A stretch of 64,000 nucleotides of DNA, from assembly GCF_022967985.1 (NCBI RefSeq), contig NZ_JALJVC010000002.1, positions 1 to 64,000 of the forward strand. The letters run 5' to 3'. This stretch comes from Acinetobacter lwoffii (GTDB taxonomy: Bacteria > Pseudomonadota > Gammaproteobacteria > Pseudomonadales > Moraxellaceae). The notes below the pieces were generated by a model, which had not been told where the DNA came from, did no database searches, and saw only the letters and a list, made by a program, of their open reading frames with translations. A program made the position numbers and the translations under genes. Shown here piece after piece: positions 49,166-60,126 of this stretch (position 1 is its first letter; the number at the start of each line of letters is the position of its first letter).

Positions 49166-50305
49166 TTACATATTCGACAGAATAGAGTCTTTAACTTGAG
49201 TCATGGTCGCATCAATCGACAGCATCACAGCATCAGCACATTGCTTGATGGCAGTGTCTGGATCTTTCAGACCGTTACCCGTTACGGTACATACGATCAC
49301 TGAACCTTCAGCAATTTTACCCGCTTTAATATCACGGATCGCACCGCCGACAGACGCAGCAGACGCAGGCTCTACGAATACACCTTCATACATAGAAAGC
49401 AGACGTTGAGCTTCAAGAATTTCCGCATCAGTCAGTTCATCAAACCAGCCGTTTGAATCACGAACAACCGCTTTAGCATGATTGAAGCTTTGCGGATTGC
49501 CGATACGAATCGCAGTTGCAACAGTTTCCGGGTTTTCTACTGGGCCGCCACGAAGGAACGGTGCAGCACCAGAGGCTTGGTAACCTGCCATGATTGGCAA
49601 ACCTGCCGGTTTAGGACCAGTGAAAGCATCAGTTTCAGCATCGTAAACGACTTGCTCAAATTCTTCTTTCGACTGGTTAGCCACCGCTTCGGTATAACCC
49701 ATCCAGTGTGCAGTGATGTTACCCGCGTTACCTACAGGCAGGCAGTGATAATCCGGTGCACGACCTAAAGCTTCAACGATTTCATAAGCAATGGTTTTTT
49801 GACCTTGCAGACGGTATGGGTTGATTGAGTTTACAATCGTTACCGGTGCCTGATCGGCAACTTCTTTAACCAGACGCATACCGTCATCAAAGTTACCGCG
49901 AATTTGCATGGTGATCGCACCATACATCATCGCTTGAGCCATTTTACCCATGGCAATTTTGCCTTCAGGGATGAGCACGAATGCTTTGATGCCAGCACGC
50001 GCAGCATATGCAGCCGCAGCCGCAGAGGTGTTACCAGTAGATGCGCAGATGATGGCTTTAGAGCCTTCTTCAACGGCTTTCGTCACCGCCATAGTCATAC
50101 CGCGGTCTTTAAATGAACCAGTCGGGTTTAAGCCCTCGTACTTCACATAAATTTCAACATCTTTACCAATAATGCGTGGAATATTCTCAAGCTTGATCAG
50201 TGGAGTATTACCTTCACCCAAAGAGATCGCACGAGTAGTTGCAGACACTGGTAAACGGTCGCGATAGCGGTCAACTAAACCAGTATAACGATTGGCATTC
50301 GACAT
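49166..50305 (-). CDS. thrC: Threonine synthase
   Basis: This 379-residue PLP enzyme makes threonine from O-phosphohomoserine. The PLP lysine lies in NPTGSFKDRGMTMA; ICASTGNTSAAAAAYAARAG is the phosphate-binding part, and GNAGNITAHWMGY a later conserved region. It belongs to the short class found in Pseudomonas-like bacteria. The ATG at 50305 has GGAAC upstream; an extension to 50356 is rejected. It lies 56 bases after hom, its pathway neighbour. Confidence 0.95.
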   Translation of the reverse strand: MSNANRYTGLVDRYRDRLPVSATTRAISLGEGNTPLIKLENIPRIIGKDVEIYVKYEGLNPTGSFKDRGMTMAVTKAVEEGSKAIICASTGNTSAAAAAYAARAGIKAFVLIPEGKIAMGKMAQAMMYGAITMQIRGNFDDGMRLVKEVADQAPVTIVNSINPYRLQGQKTIAYEIVEALGRAPDYHCLPVGNAGNITAHWMGYTEAVANQSKEEFEQVVYDAETDAFTGPKPAGLPIMAGYQASGAAPFLRGGPVENPETVATAIRIGNPQSFNHAKAVVRDSNGWFDELTDAEILEAQRLLSMYEGVFVEPASAASVGGAIRDIKAGKIAEGSVIVCTVTGNGLKDPDTAIKQCADAVMLSIDATMTQVKDSILSNM

Positions 50306-50361
50306 GATGATGTTCCAATTGTGTGTAGAGCTTGGCAAGGGGAATCCTCCCCTCAACCCGA

Positions 50362-51669
50362 TTAATTATCAAGCGATTCTAAACGAATTCGTACAATTTC
50401 GCCATGAATGACGGGTAATGCTTGAATTTGTGAAAGCGCTGCATCCATTTTTGATTCCTTGACTGGATCAGTCAGAATCACGATAGGAATAAGGTCTTTA
50501 GATAAACGCGGTTGCTGCATGATCGCATCAATACTGATGCCGGCACGACTGAGAATCGTGGTCACATCGGCAAGCACGCCCATCTGATCTTCGGCATTAA
50601 TACGGATGTAATAGCCGGTGGTCATTTGTTCACGACTCAAGATCGGTAAATCACTGAGCGCTTCAAAAGCCAGTTGCGGAATGGTGCCTGCGCCGTCTTC
50701 TGTGTAAATAATGTCACGGACAATATCAACCACATCGGCAACAACCGCAGAAGCCGTTGGTCCCGCACCTGCGCCAGCACCATAGTACAGTGTTGGGCCG
50801 ACCGCATTGGCTTGTACCAGAACCGCATTTTTCACACCATTCACATTGGCAATCAGCTGGTCATCTGGAATCAGGGTCGGGTGTACACGGAGTTCAATCC
50901 CGGCATCGGTACGGCGTGCAATGCCCAAGTGTTTAATCCGGAAACCGAGGTCTTCGGCATATTTCACGTCTTGTGCAGTGACTTTGCCAATGCCTTCAGT
51001 AAAAACTTTGTCAAACTGTAGCGGAATACCAAAGGCACATGAGGCCAGAATCGTCAGCTTGTGTGCAGCATCAATTCCTTCCACATCAAAGGTTGGATCA
51101 GCTTCGGCATAACCCAGTTCTTGAGCTTCTTTCAACACATCTTCAAAAGCGCGGCCTTTTTCACGCATTTCACTGAGAATGAAGTTACCCGTGCCGTTAA
51201 TAATACCGGCCAGCCATTCAATCTTGTTGGCTGCCAGACCTTCACGAATCACTTTAATAATCGGAATGCCACCGGCCACTGCCGCTTCATAGGCAATCTG
51301 TACGGCATTGTCTTCAGCCGCTTTAAATAGCTCGTTGCCGTGTTCAGCCAAGAGTGCTTTGTTGGCCGTTACAATATGTTTGCCATGTTTCATGGCTTCC
51401 ATAATAATTTCAAAAGCAGGATGAATTCCGCCCATGACTTCAACCACGACGTCTACATCAGGCTGACGTACGATGTCCATCAAGTCGGCACTTTGTTTAA
51501 CCGATTCTGGCAGATCCAGATCAGGACGTGGACGACGGGTGCCTACATGGGTAATTTCAATTTCACGACCGGTGCGACGTTTGATCTCAGCAGCATTTTC
51601 TTTTAATAGTTTCAAGGCACCACCACCTACAGTACCAAGACCGAGGATTGCCAGACGAACTGGTTTCAC
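50362..51669 (-). CDS. hom: Homoserine dehydrogenase
   Basis: This 435-residue enzyme reduces aspartate semialdehyde to homoserine. It has an N-terminal Rossmann domain (LAILGLGTVGGG), the catalytic lysine region TANKALLAEHG, GIINGTGNFIL, and a C-terminal ACT domain (about residues 350-430) for feedback control, probably by threonine. The start is GTG at 51669, with GGAG about 8 bases upstream; the earlier ATG at 51744 would add 25 residues unlike the family. The order xerD-dsbC-hom-thrC matches Pseudomonas. Confidence 0.95.
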   Translation of the reverse strand: MKPVRLAILGLGTVGGGALKLLKENAAEIKRRTGREIEITHVGTRRPRPDLDLPESVKQSADLMDIVRQPDVDVVVEVMGGIHPAFEIIMEAMKHGKHIVTANKALLAEHGNELFKAAEDNAVQIAYEAAVAGGIPIIKVIREGLAANKIEWLAGIINGTGNFILSEMREKGRAFEDVLKEAQELGYAEADPTFDVEGIDAAHKLTILASCAFGIPLQFDKVFTEGIGKVTAQDVKYAEDLGFRIKHLGIARRTDAGIELRVHPTLIPDDQLIANVNGVKNAVLVQANAVGPTLYYGAGAGAGPTASAVVADVVDIVRDIIYTEDGAGTIPQLAFEALSDLPILSREQMTTGYYIRINAEDQMGVLADVTTILSRAGISIDAIMQQPRLSKDLIPIVILTDPVKESKMDAALSQIQALPVIHGEIVRIRLESLDN

Positions 51670-51795
51670 GTCACACTCCAAATTAAACAGTTTTTTACAA
51701 GAGCCTAGATCATAGCTAAAAAACCCGCCTGACTCTAGGGTCATTTCAGAATATCTTTATCTATAAAATAAAGTTAAATAACTTATTAAAATGAG

Positions 51796-52605
51796 TTATT
51801 TAAGCCGATTCAATAATTCCGATGTAGACAGGTAACCGCCCAGATAAGTACCTGCTGAATTATAAATGGCAGGGGTACCATTCACACCCATATTTAGACC
51901 CATTTGATATTGATCTTGAACAGGATTTTCACACTTCTCTGCACTAATCTGTGCGCCTGAAATCGCCTGGTCAAAGGCACTGCGACGGTCGGCACTGCAC
52001 CAGATCGCTTCCATGGCTGGCATATGCTGTTCACCACGCGGCCAAGCGATATAACGCACTTCAATGCCTTTGGCATTCATCTCATCCATTTGTTCATGGA
52101 ATTTATGGCAATACGGACAGCTGACATCGGTAAACACATAGACCACATGCTTGGCTTTGCCTTTGGCTGGATAGACCAGCAAGTCTGCTGGCTTGAGTTC
52201 AGCAAAGAGTTTATTGTTGATGCCTGCCTGAAGGTTTTCGCTGACATTGTGCAGCTGTTTGTCACCGAGACGGATCACATCGCCCTGAATCAGATATTTA
52301 CCGTCACTGGTGACATAGACTGCAGACATGCCTTCCAGACTCACCCAGTACAGGTTCGGCACTTCAGTGGCTTTAATGTCGGTAATTTTGGCACTGATGC
52401 CAGCGGTTTTGAAATGCTTTTCCAGCGTAGAAGCCAGACGCTGTTCTGCATTGCGTTCGGTCAGGGTAGAGGCTTCGCCCGTCGCCGGTGCGCTCGCAGT
52501 CAACTCTTGCTTTTTATCGTTGTTAGTGGAATTGGAACACGCAGTCAGGCCCAAACCAGCAGCAAGTGTGCAAGCCATAAAAATTTTTGAGCGGGCAAAT
52601 GTCAT
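51796..52605 (-). CDS. dsbC: DsbC family thiol:disulfide isomerase, lipoprotein form
   Basis: This 269-residue periplasmic protein has an N-terminal dimerisation domain (about residues 52-130) and a thioredoxin-like domain with the active site Cys163-Pro-Tyr-Cys166 (FTDVSCPYCHKFH) and cis-Pro in VNGTPAIYN. It rearranges wrong disulfide bonds. Unlike soluble E. coli DsbC, the signal peptide ends in the lipobox LTA-Cys23, followed by a Ser/Asn/Lys-rich linker, so it is probably membrane-tethered. It sits between xerD and hom. Confidence 0.88.
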   Translation of the reverse strand: MTFARSKIFMACTLAAGLGLTACSNSTNNDKKQELTASAPATGEASTLTERNAEQRLASTLEKHFKTAGISAKITDIKATEVPNLYWVSLEGMSAVYVTSDGKYLIQGDVIRLGDKQLHNVSENLQAGINNKLFAELKPADLLVYPAKGKAKHVVYVFTDVSCPYCHKFHEQMDEMNAKGIEVRYIAWPRGEQHMPAMEAIWCSADRRSAFDQAISGAQISAEKCENPVQDQYQMGLNMGVNGTPAIYNSAGTYLGGYLSTSELLNRLK

Positions 52606-52704
52606 AAAAAACCCTTTTCTTCTTGGATTAAAAACAGAGCATTAGCATAACAAAAAAAAATACCCACACGTCAAACTTCTCAGTTTATTCCATCCGGATA
52701 TGTT

Positions 52705-53622
52705 TTAAGCTCGTGGATGATGGGTCGCGTGTAGCTGTTGCATCCGTACTTGTGCTACATGGGTATAAATTTGGGTGGTAGACAGATCAGTATGCCCGAG
52801 CAGCATCTGTACCACGCGTAAGTCTGCGCCATGATTGAGTAAATGCGTCGCAAAGGCATGGCGCAAGGTATGCGGTGACAGTTCGGACTGGATTCCGGCC
52901 TGCAGCGCATAACGCTTAATGGCATACCAGAAATTCTGCCGGCTCATGATACCGCCATGCTGGGTCAAAAACAGATAATCGGTCGAAGTTTTATACAGTT
53001 GCGGACGGGCTTCATTCAGATATTTTTCTACCCATTCACAGGCCATTTGTCCCATCGGCACCAGACGTTCTTTATTGCCTTTACCGACAATCCGTAAATA
53101 ACCCTGTTTTAAATTGATCAGTTCCAGACGCAGGTTAATCAGTTCGGTCACCCGAAGTCCGCAGGCATACAGCACTTCAAACATGGCACGATCGCGCAGC
53201 CCTAATGCCGTGTTGATATCCGGGGCATGAATTAAGGCTTCGACATCTGCTTCGGAGAGATCTTTGGGTAAGGCCCGGCCCAGTTTTGGGGTTTTATGTG
53301 CAGCCACCGGATTGTCGCTACGCAGTTTTTGCTCACGCAGAAATTTATAAAATGAACGCAAGGCAGACAGGCAGCGGGCAATCGAACGTGGGCTTTTTTG
53401 CTGTTTGGTCAGCGCAATCAGTACATCGGAAATATCATCATGATTCCATTCCGGCAGAGGCTTGCTCAGGCATTCTGCACATTGCACCAGATCGGACAAA
53501 TAGGCATTGCGGGTATGCGGGCTGACTGTTTGTGCAATCAGATAATCACGAAAACCCTGTAAATAACTGAACGTATCAGGAATCTGGACAGGGGCAGGAA
53601 TACGGGGTTTTTTATTCAGCAT
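52705..53622 (-). CDS. xerD: Tyrosine recombinase XerD
   Basis: This 305-residue recombinase resolves chromosome dimers at dif with XerC. It has an N-terminal SAM-like DNA-binding domain (FRDYLIAQTVSPHTRNAYLSDL region) and a C-terminal catalytic domain with the Arg in ACGLRVTELINL, the His-x-x-Arg in SPHTLRHAFATH, the histidine in LLGHTDLSTTQIYTHV and its tyrosine. The position upstream of dsbC is the conserved XerD locus, so it is not a mobile-element integrase. Confidence 0.93.
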   Translation of the reverse strand: MLNKKPRIPAPVQIPDTFSYLQGFRDYLIAQTVSPHTRNAYLSDLVQCAECLSKPLPEWNHDDISDVLIALTKQQKSPRSIARCLSALRSFYKFLREQKLRSDNPVAAHKTPKLGRALPKDLSEADVEALIHAPDINTALGLRDRAMFEVLYACGLRVTELINLRLELINLKQGYLRIVGKGNKERLVPMGQMACEWVEKYLNEARPQLYKTSTDYLFLTQHGGIMSRQNFWYAIKRYALQAGIQSELSPHTLRHAFATHLLNHGADLRVVQMLLGHTDLSTTQIYTHVAQVRMQQLHATHHPRA

Positions 53623-53740
53623 AAGGTGAAAGGATCTGATCTGAAAAAGCGATAATCGGGATTGGTATTCTCCACTGTAGTTTAATTTTATGACAGTGTC
53701 GATGTGGTATAAGGCTAAATCGAAATGTAATTAATCTTAT

Positions 53741-53770
53741 TTGTTAATTATTCTCATTTGTTTGTATACT
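53741..53770 (+). promoter_or_regulatory. Fur box over the feoA promoter
   Basis: TGTTAATTATTCTCA at 53742-53756, read on the opposite strand, matches the 7-1-7 Fur consensus TGATAATNATTATCA at 12 of 14 defined bases. It overlaps a promoter with -35 TTGTTA (53741-53746) and -10 TATACT (53765-53770), spaced 18 bases. This is the expected arrangement for repression by iron-loaded Fur. Confidence 0.75.
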
Positions 53771-53796
53771 GTACAAAATAGTTTAGGAATTTCACG

Positions 53797-54057
53797 GTGC
53801 GTTTGTCTGATTTAAAAGCAAAACAAATTGCCATCATTCGAAAAGTGAGTCGAACAACTGATGGTGAAAGTGCTCTACACGATGTTGTCGCGAGTCGTTT
53901 GGAAACTTTAGGCTTTGTACCAGGTACAAAGGTACAGGTCATTACTAAAGGTATTTTTGGTGGAGATCCCATTTTGATTCAAGTTGGATTCACACGTTTT
54001 GCTTTGCGTAAATCAGAAGCAGCCAAAATTGAAATTGAACAGGCGGTGTCGGCATGA
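53797..54057 (+). CDS. feoA: Ferrous iron transport protein A
   Basis: This 86-residue SH3-like protein is the small partner of FeoB. Family marks are a basic start (RLSDLKAKQIAIIRKV) and LETLGFVPGTKVQVI, which matches the L-x-x-L-G-hydrophobic-x-P-G pattern, then GDPILIQVGFTRFALRKSEA. Translation begins at GTG at 53797. The gene overlaps feoB by 4 bases (ATGA), so translation is coupled. A Fur box covers its promoter. Confidence 0.92.
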   Translation: MRLSDLKAKQIAIIRKVSRTTDGESALHDVVASRLETLGFVPGTKVQVITKGIFGGDPILIQVGFTRFALRKSEAAKIEIEQAVSA

Positions 54058-55910
54058 GTGATACATTACGTATTGCCCTTGTCGGTAACCCTAACTGCGG
54101 TAAAACTTCATTATTCAACCACTTAACCGGAACACGCCAAAAAGTCGGTAACTATGCGGGTGTGACGGTTGAACGTAAAGTCGGTACATTTCAGCTTGCC
54201 TCAGGCAAAGCGGTACGGGTACTGGATTTGCCGGGAACTTATAGTCTGGATGCAACCAGTCCAGATGAAGAAATCACCCGCAACGTCGTACAAGGTAAAA
54301 TCGCGGAAGAGCAAGAGCAGGATGCATTTTTGTGTGTGGTAGATGCCACCAATCTGAAATTGCATTTGGGTCTGGTGCTGGAAATGATTGCACTGGGTCG
54401 TCCAGTACTGGTCGTGCTGAACATGATGGATGAAGCACGTCGTCGTGGCATGCAGATCAATACCCAGAAGCTGTCTGAACGTCTGGGCGTGCCTGTGGTA
54501 GAAACGGTGGCTGTGCGCAATTCAGGGATTGAAAACCTGAAAAATGCGCTAGATCAAGGCAAGTATTCTGTACCACAGACTGAGCTCAGTGGCTTGAAAG
54601 GTGATAGTCACCAGCGCGTAGAAAACATTCTGAATGACGTGGTCAATTTCGTCGATCAGGAAGATAAGCGTACCGATTTTCTTGACAAGATTTTTCTGCA
54701 TCCGGTATTGGGCTTACTCAGCCTAGCTGTAATGATGTTCGTGATTTTCCAGGCGGTATTTGCCTGGGCTGCGCCGTTTATGGATGGCATCGAAACCTTC
54801 TTCGGCTGGCTGGGTGAGTTCCTCGGCGAATATATTTCGCATCCCTTACTGAATAGTCTAGTGGTGGATGGGATTATTGCCGGTGCCGGTGGCGTGGTGG
54901 TGTTCCTGCCACAGATTCTGATTCTGTTCTTCTTTATTCTGGTACTGGAAGAATCAGGTTATTTACCGCGTGCTGCTTTCCTATTAGATAAGCTGATGTT
55001 TAAAGCCGGTTTATCAGGACGTGCCTTTATTCCGTTATTGTCCAGCTTTGCCTGTGCCATTCCCGGCATCATGGCATCGCGGACCATCAGTGATCCACGA
55101 GATCGTTTAACCACGATTTTTGTTGCACCTTTAATGACCTGTTCGGCGCGTTTGCCAGTTTATGCCTTGCTAATTGCGGCATTTGTACCCGCACAAACTG
55201 TCTGGGGTTTCCTGAATCTGCAAGGTCTGGTGCTCTTCGGTCTTTATATGGCAGGTATCGTAAGTGCCTTGCTGGTGTCTTTTGTGTTGAAATTCTTCCA
55301 CAAAGATAAATCACAGCACATGCTGCTGATGGAACTGCCAAGCTACCGTTTTCCGGACTTGAAGAACGTTTGGATCGGCTTATTGGATCGCGGCAAAATC
55401 TTCTTGAAACGTGTCGGCGGCATCATCTTCGCCTTATCGATTGTGCTGTGGTTCCTGTGTACGTTCCCGCAGCCACCAGAAGGTGCAACCCTGCCGGCCA
55501 TTGATTATTCATTGGCAGGGATGCTCGGTCATCTGATGCAACCGATCTTTGCACCCCTCGGTTTTAACTGGCAGATCTGTATTGCCCTGATTCCGGCGAT
55601 GGCAGCGCGTGAAGTGGTCGTTGCAGCACTGGGCACAGTCTATGCGATGTCGGCAGTTGATGAAGATGCGATGTCTGAAGGTCTGGCTGCGCTGATCAGC
55701 GGTGGAGGTGATCTGGGCTGGTCAGTTGCGACAGGTTTGTCTTTGCTGGTGTGGTTTATTTATGCACCACACTGTCTGGCGACCTTGGCAACGGTTAAAC
55801 GTGAAACAGGTTCCTGGAAAACTGTCAGTATTATGACTGTTTACCTGTTTGGTCTGGCATATTTTATGTCATTCCTAACTTATCAAATTGCTTCATATTA
55901 TTTGGGCTAA
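54054..55910 (+). CDS. feoB: Ferrous iron transporter FeoB
   Basis: This 618-residue inner-membrane protein imports Fe(II). The N-terminal G-protein domain has G1 GNPNCGKTS, G3 LDLPGTYSL, G4 LNMMDEA, and the switch region NYAGVTVERK. The membrane part has two gate repeats (FIPLLSSFACAIPGIMASR; MAAREVVVAALGTVYAM). It is shorter than E. coli FeoB (773 residues) mainly in the soluble N-terminal and C-terminal regions. It lies between feoA and the Cys-rich protein. Confidence 0.95.
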   Translation: MSDTLRIALVGNPNCGKTSLFNHLTGTRQKVGNYAGVTVERKVGTFQLASGKAVRVLDLPGTYSLDATSPDEEITRNVVQGKIAEEQEQDAFLCVVDATNLKLHLGLVLEMIALGRPVLVVLNMMDEARRRGMQINTQKLSERLGVPVVETVAVRNSGIENLKNALDQGKYSVPQTELSGLKGDSHQRVENILNDVVNFVDQEDKRTDFLDKIFLHPVLGLLSLAVMMFVIFQAVFAWAAPFMDGIETFFGWLGEFLGEYISHPLLNSLVVDGIIAGAGGVVVFLPQILILFFFILVLEESGYLPRAAFLLDKLMFKAGLSGRAFIPLLSSFACAIPGIMASRTISDPRDRLTTIFVAPLMTCSARLPVYALLIAAFVPAQTVWGFLNLQGLVLFGLYMAGIVSALLVSFVLKFFHKDKSQHMLLMELPSYRFPDLKNVWIGLLDRGKIFLKRVGGIIFALSIVLWFLCTFPQPPEGATLPAIDYSLAGMLGHLMQPIFAPLGFNWQICIALIPAMAAREVVVAALGTVYAMSAVDEDAMSEGLAALISGGGDLGWSVATGLSLLVWFIYAPHCLATLATVKRETGSWKTVSIMTVYLFGLAYFMSFLTYQIASYYLG

Positions 55911-55969
55911 ATCTCAGCTTGGCCTTGGCCAGTTGAGTTTACTGCATTGTATATGTATGGGAGATTGAG

Positions 55970-56221
55970 ATGATTGAAATTCTAATTGTGACAGCACTGG
56001 TGCTTTGGAGCATGCTGGTTGTCTTTAAAAAGGTGTTTCCCAACACCTCTAACTCAGTCTTCCAGAAGTTGTCTGATGCCTGTGCAGCCAAGGGCTGGCA
56101 GCGTCTGGCCAAATGGCTGCAACCGGGTATAGCTGCAGGCTGTGGTGGCAACTGTGCCTGCCCAGTTTCAGAAAAAAGTATAGAAGATAAGCCAGCCCAA
56201 CAAGCGGTGAAATGGAAATAA
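55970..56221 (+). CDS. FeoB-associated Cys-rich membrane protein-like
   Basis: This 83-residue protein has one N-terminal membrane segment (residues 2-19, IEILIVTALVLWSMLVVF) and a short soluble part ending with a cysteine cluster, GCGGNCACP (near residues 57-65). Its size, layout and place directly after feoB resemble the FeoB-associated Cys-rich protein group and FeoC-like third components, though it has no helix-turn-helix. It could bind metal or a redox centre near FeoB. GGGAGA precedes the ATG. The terminator follows, so feoA-feoB-this gene form one operon. Confidence 0.75.
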   Translation: MIEILIVTALVLWSMLVVFKKVFPNTSNSVFQKLSDACAAKGWQRLAKWLQPGIAAGCGGNCACPVSEKSIEDKPAQQAVKWK

Positions 56222-56243
56222 TTTCCTTTTCTGACTGAATTTT

Positions 56244-57730
<1,487 letters not shown>

Positions 57731-57750
57731 GAATAACAAGGATTCGTGAT

Positions 57751-58947
57751 ATGGCTGGGTTTGCTCAGACTACGATCAATAAATTAAATCAATTTTATAC
57801 GCAGTGGATACCTAGAATACCTGCTGAAGTGAATCCACGGAATGTATTGATTTTCTGTGTGTTGGCTTTGCTCTGCATTGGTTCGATCATGGTGGCATCG
57901 GCCTCGATGCCCTATGCAGAACGTATGCATGAAAATCCGTTTCACTATATTAGCCGACATGGGATTTCGATTTTTGTCGCTGCCGTAGCAGCTTTTCTGG
58001 CTTATAAAATCCCCTTAAAAGTCTGGTTTAATAACACTTTCTTTTTGTGGATTATTACCATCGTACTTTTGGTGGCCGTGCTATTTGTCGGGACGGAAGT
58101 CAATGGTTCCAAACGCTGGATTCGGATCGCAGGCTTTACCTTACAGGCTTCGGAAGTCGCCAAAGTGATGATGGCAATTTTTACTGCAGACTACGTGGTG
58201 CGCCGTGCGGAAGAAGTACGGAATAATATCAAGGGTCTGGTCCGTTTAAGTGCCATCATGGGGGCTACCGTCGGTTTGATTATTCTCGAGCCTGACTTGG
58301 GTGCAACCGTGGTAATTACCTTAACCATGCTTGGCGTGTTCTTTCTGGCGGGTGCGCCGTGGATTCAGTTCGGTGTGGCTTTTATGACCTTGGTCGGCGC
58401 ATTTGCTGCCGCGATTCTGTTGGAACCGTATCGTCTGCAACGTCTGCTGTCTTTTTCGAATCCTTGGGAAGATCCCTTAGGCACCGGTTATCAGCTCTCT
58501 AATGCCCTTATGGCCTTTGGCCGTGGGGAATGGGCAGGGGTAGGCTTGGGGCATAGTATCCAGAAAATGTCTTATTTGCCTGAGGCGCATACCGATTTCA
58601 TGCTGGCAATTTTGGGTGAAGAATTTGGCTTTTTAGGCATTTCAACCATCCTGATCTTGTCCTTCACCATGCTGGTTTGCTGTATCCGCATTGGACACCG
58701 CGCCTTGCAGCATCAATATTTGCGTGCCGGCTATCTGGCTTATGGCATCAGTATCATTTTCCTGTTACAGATTCTGGTAAATGCCGGTATGAATATGGGC
58801 ATGTTGCCGACCAAGGGTTTGACCTTGCCATTTATTAGTTATGGCGGTTCATCCCTGATTATCTGTGCGGTCATGATCAGTCTGATTCTGAAAATTGATT
58901 CGACCACGCGTCAGGTCAATCCAAGCCGCGAAGAATCAAGCTTCTAG
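57751..58947 (+). CDS. ftsW: Peptidoglycan glycosyltransferase FtsW
   Basis: This 398-residue SEDS-family protein polymerises glycan at the division septum with PBP3. It has ten helices. Conserved parts are GSIMVASASMPYAE, NGSKRWIRIAGFTLQASEVAKV, ILEPDLGATVVI, PEAHTDFMLAILGEEFGFLG and LPFISYGGSSLI. The gene lies 20 bases after murD. Its last 12 bases overlap a small convergent zinc-ribbon gene. Confidence 0.95.
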   Translation: MAGFAQTTINKLNQFYTQWIPRIPAEVNPRNVLIFCVLALLCIGSIMVASASMPYAERMHENPFHYISRHGISIFVAAVAAFLAYKIPLKVWFNNTFFLWIITIVLLVAVLFVGTEVNGSKRWIRIAGFTLQASEVAKVMMAIFTADYVVRRAEEVRNNIKGLVRLSAIMGATVGLIILEPDLGATVVITLTMLGVFFLAGAPWIQFGVAFMTLVGAFAAAILLEPYRLQRLLSFSNPWEDPLGTGYQLSNALMAFGRGEWAGVGLGHSIQKMSYLPEAHTDFMLAILGEEFGFLGISTILILSFTMLVCCIRIGHRALQHQYLRAGYLAYGISIIFLLQILVNAGMNMGMLPTKGLTLPFISYGGSSLIICAVMISLILKIDSTTRQVNPSREESSF

Positions 58948-59196
58948 ATTGGAGTTTCGTCCTGGCTCTGGCTGAGCATGGTCCAGTACCGTGCTCGGCA
59001 TTGCGGTTCCACAATTGGAACAGGTCACAAAAGCAGATTTAGGCTTGGAAAGTGGAATCAAGGGTATAAAAAATAAAGAAAAATAATTACGCTGCTGTTT
59101 TAGCTCATAGCCCGAACGAGTACGGCAGACCGGACACAGAAACTGGCTTTTCTCAATGGTTTTGGTTTTAGGGCCGACGCCAAAAATAAAAAACAT
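58936..59196 (-). CDS. Small zinc-ribbon protein
   Basis: This 86-residue protein has two Cys-x-x-Cys pairs (CPVCRT near residue 21 and CSNCGT near residue 59), enclosing a hydrophobic stretch (YFSLFFIPLIPLS, about residues 38-50). This resembles the zinc-ribbon family whose members have a zf-ribbon flanking a membrane-like segment. No function can be assigned. The 3' end overlaps ftsW by 12 bases on the opposite strand, without a terminator between. Confidence 0.75.
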   Translation of the reverse strand: MFFIFGVGPKTKTIEKSQFLCPVCRTRSGYELKQQRNYFSLFFIPLIPLSKPKSAFVTCSNCGTAMPSTVLDHAQPEPGRNSNLEA

Positions 59197-59253
59197 ACTC
59201 TTCTTCCTATCAATTTTTCATTCTAGAAGTCTAGCTTAAGTGAAAAGCTGTTT

Positions 59254-60117
59254 TTATAAATAGTGACCTTGTAGCTCAGTTGTATGTGGAATCCGCTCAA
59301 TGTCCCATTGTACTACCGCCTGTTGCAGCATCCGATCGGGAGTGTCCAAATCAACTTCAGCCTGATGCAAAGCCTGAAGTGCCTGTTTTAATAATTGGGG
59401 TGCCTGAGTTAAATCCAGTGCTTGGGCCAGATTCTGTTTTGACAGTTTTTGCCCCTGATCATTCATTGCCAGCGGTAGATGCATATAGCTCAGACGCGGA
59501 TAACCGAGTAACTGTCCCAGATAGATTTGCCGTTCGGTATTATCTAGAAGATCAGCTCCACGTACCGCATGAGTCATACCTTGCAGATAGTCATCGACTA
59601 CTACAGCCAGCTGGTAATTCATAATGCCGTCACGACGTTTTAAGACAAAATCGCCCAGATCTTTTTTCAGTTCTGAACAGTGCTGACCTTGCAGCCGGTC
59701 TTCAAAACAGATTTCAACATCTTCAACTTTTAAACGGATGGCCTGATGCTCAAAAGCCAGACCCAAGTCACGACAGGTATCCTGATAGATATGATTGGAA
59801 CCGAGCATTTTACGGGTGCATTGGCAAGCATAGACTAGACCTTGCTGACGCAATTGCTGGATGACGTCTTCGTAAATATCTAAACGGTCTTTCTGGAAAA
59901 TGATTTCGGCATCAGGTTCAAGCTGAAAGGCATCCATGGCACGCAGGATATGCTCTTCGCTGCCGGGATAAATGCGGGGAATATCGGTGTCTTCAATCCG
60001 GACCAGCCATGTGCCTTGATTGGCTTTGGCATCGCAGTAACTGGCAACTGCGGTAATGAGGGAGCCAAAATGCAAAGGGCCGGTTGGCGATGGCGCGAAC
60101 CGGCCCACATAAGCCAT
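59254..60117 (-). CDS. gluQRS: tRNA glutamyl-Q(34) synthetase
   Basis: This 287-residue enzyme attaches glutamate to the queuosine base of tRNA-Asp. It resembles the catalytic half of glutamyl-tRNA synthetase: GRFAPSPTGPLHFGSL carries the HIGH-like motif, KLSKQN the KMSKS-like motif, and zinc ligands occur in CQCTRKM. I start it at the ATG at 60117 (MAYVGRFAP); a start at 60174 would translate the repeat as a proline-rich leader (NNPPLTPPLKKEGDN). AAGGAGG provided by the repeat lies upstream. It follows dksA. Confidence 0.92.
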   Translation of the reverse strand: MAYVGRFAPSPTGPLHFGSLITAVASYCDAKANQGTWLVRIEDTDIPRIYPGSEEHILRAMDAFQLEPDAEIIFQKDRLDIYEDVIQQLRQQGLVYACQCTRKMLGSNHIYQDTCRDLGLAFEHQAIRLKVEDVEICFEDRLQGQHCSELKKDLGDFVLKRRDGIMNYQLAVVVDDYLQGMTHAVRGADLLDNTERQIYLGQLLGYPRLSYMHLPLAMNDQGQKLSKQNLAQALDLTQAPQLLKQALQALHQAEVDLDTPDRMLQQAVVQWDIERIPHTTELQGHYL

Positions 60118-60126
60118 CCTGTTGTC

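Noticed and set aside
52705..53622. Tyrosine recombinase as an integrase of a genomic island
   Set aside because: The sequence and the xerD-dsbC-hom-thrC context fit housekeeping XerD, with no att repeats or cargo nearby.
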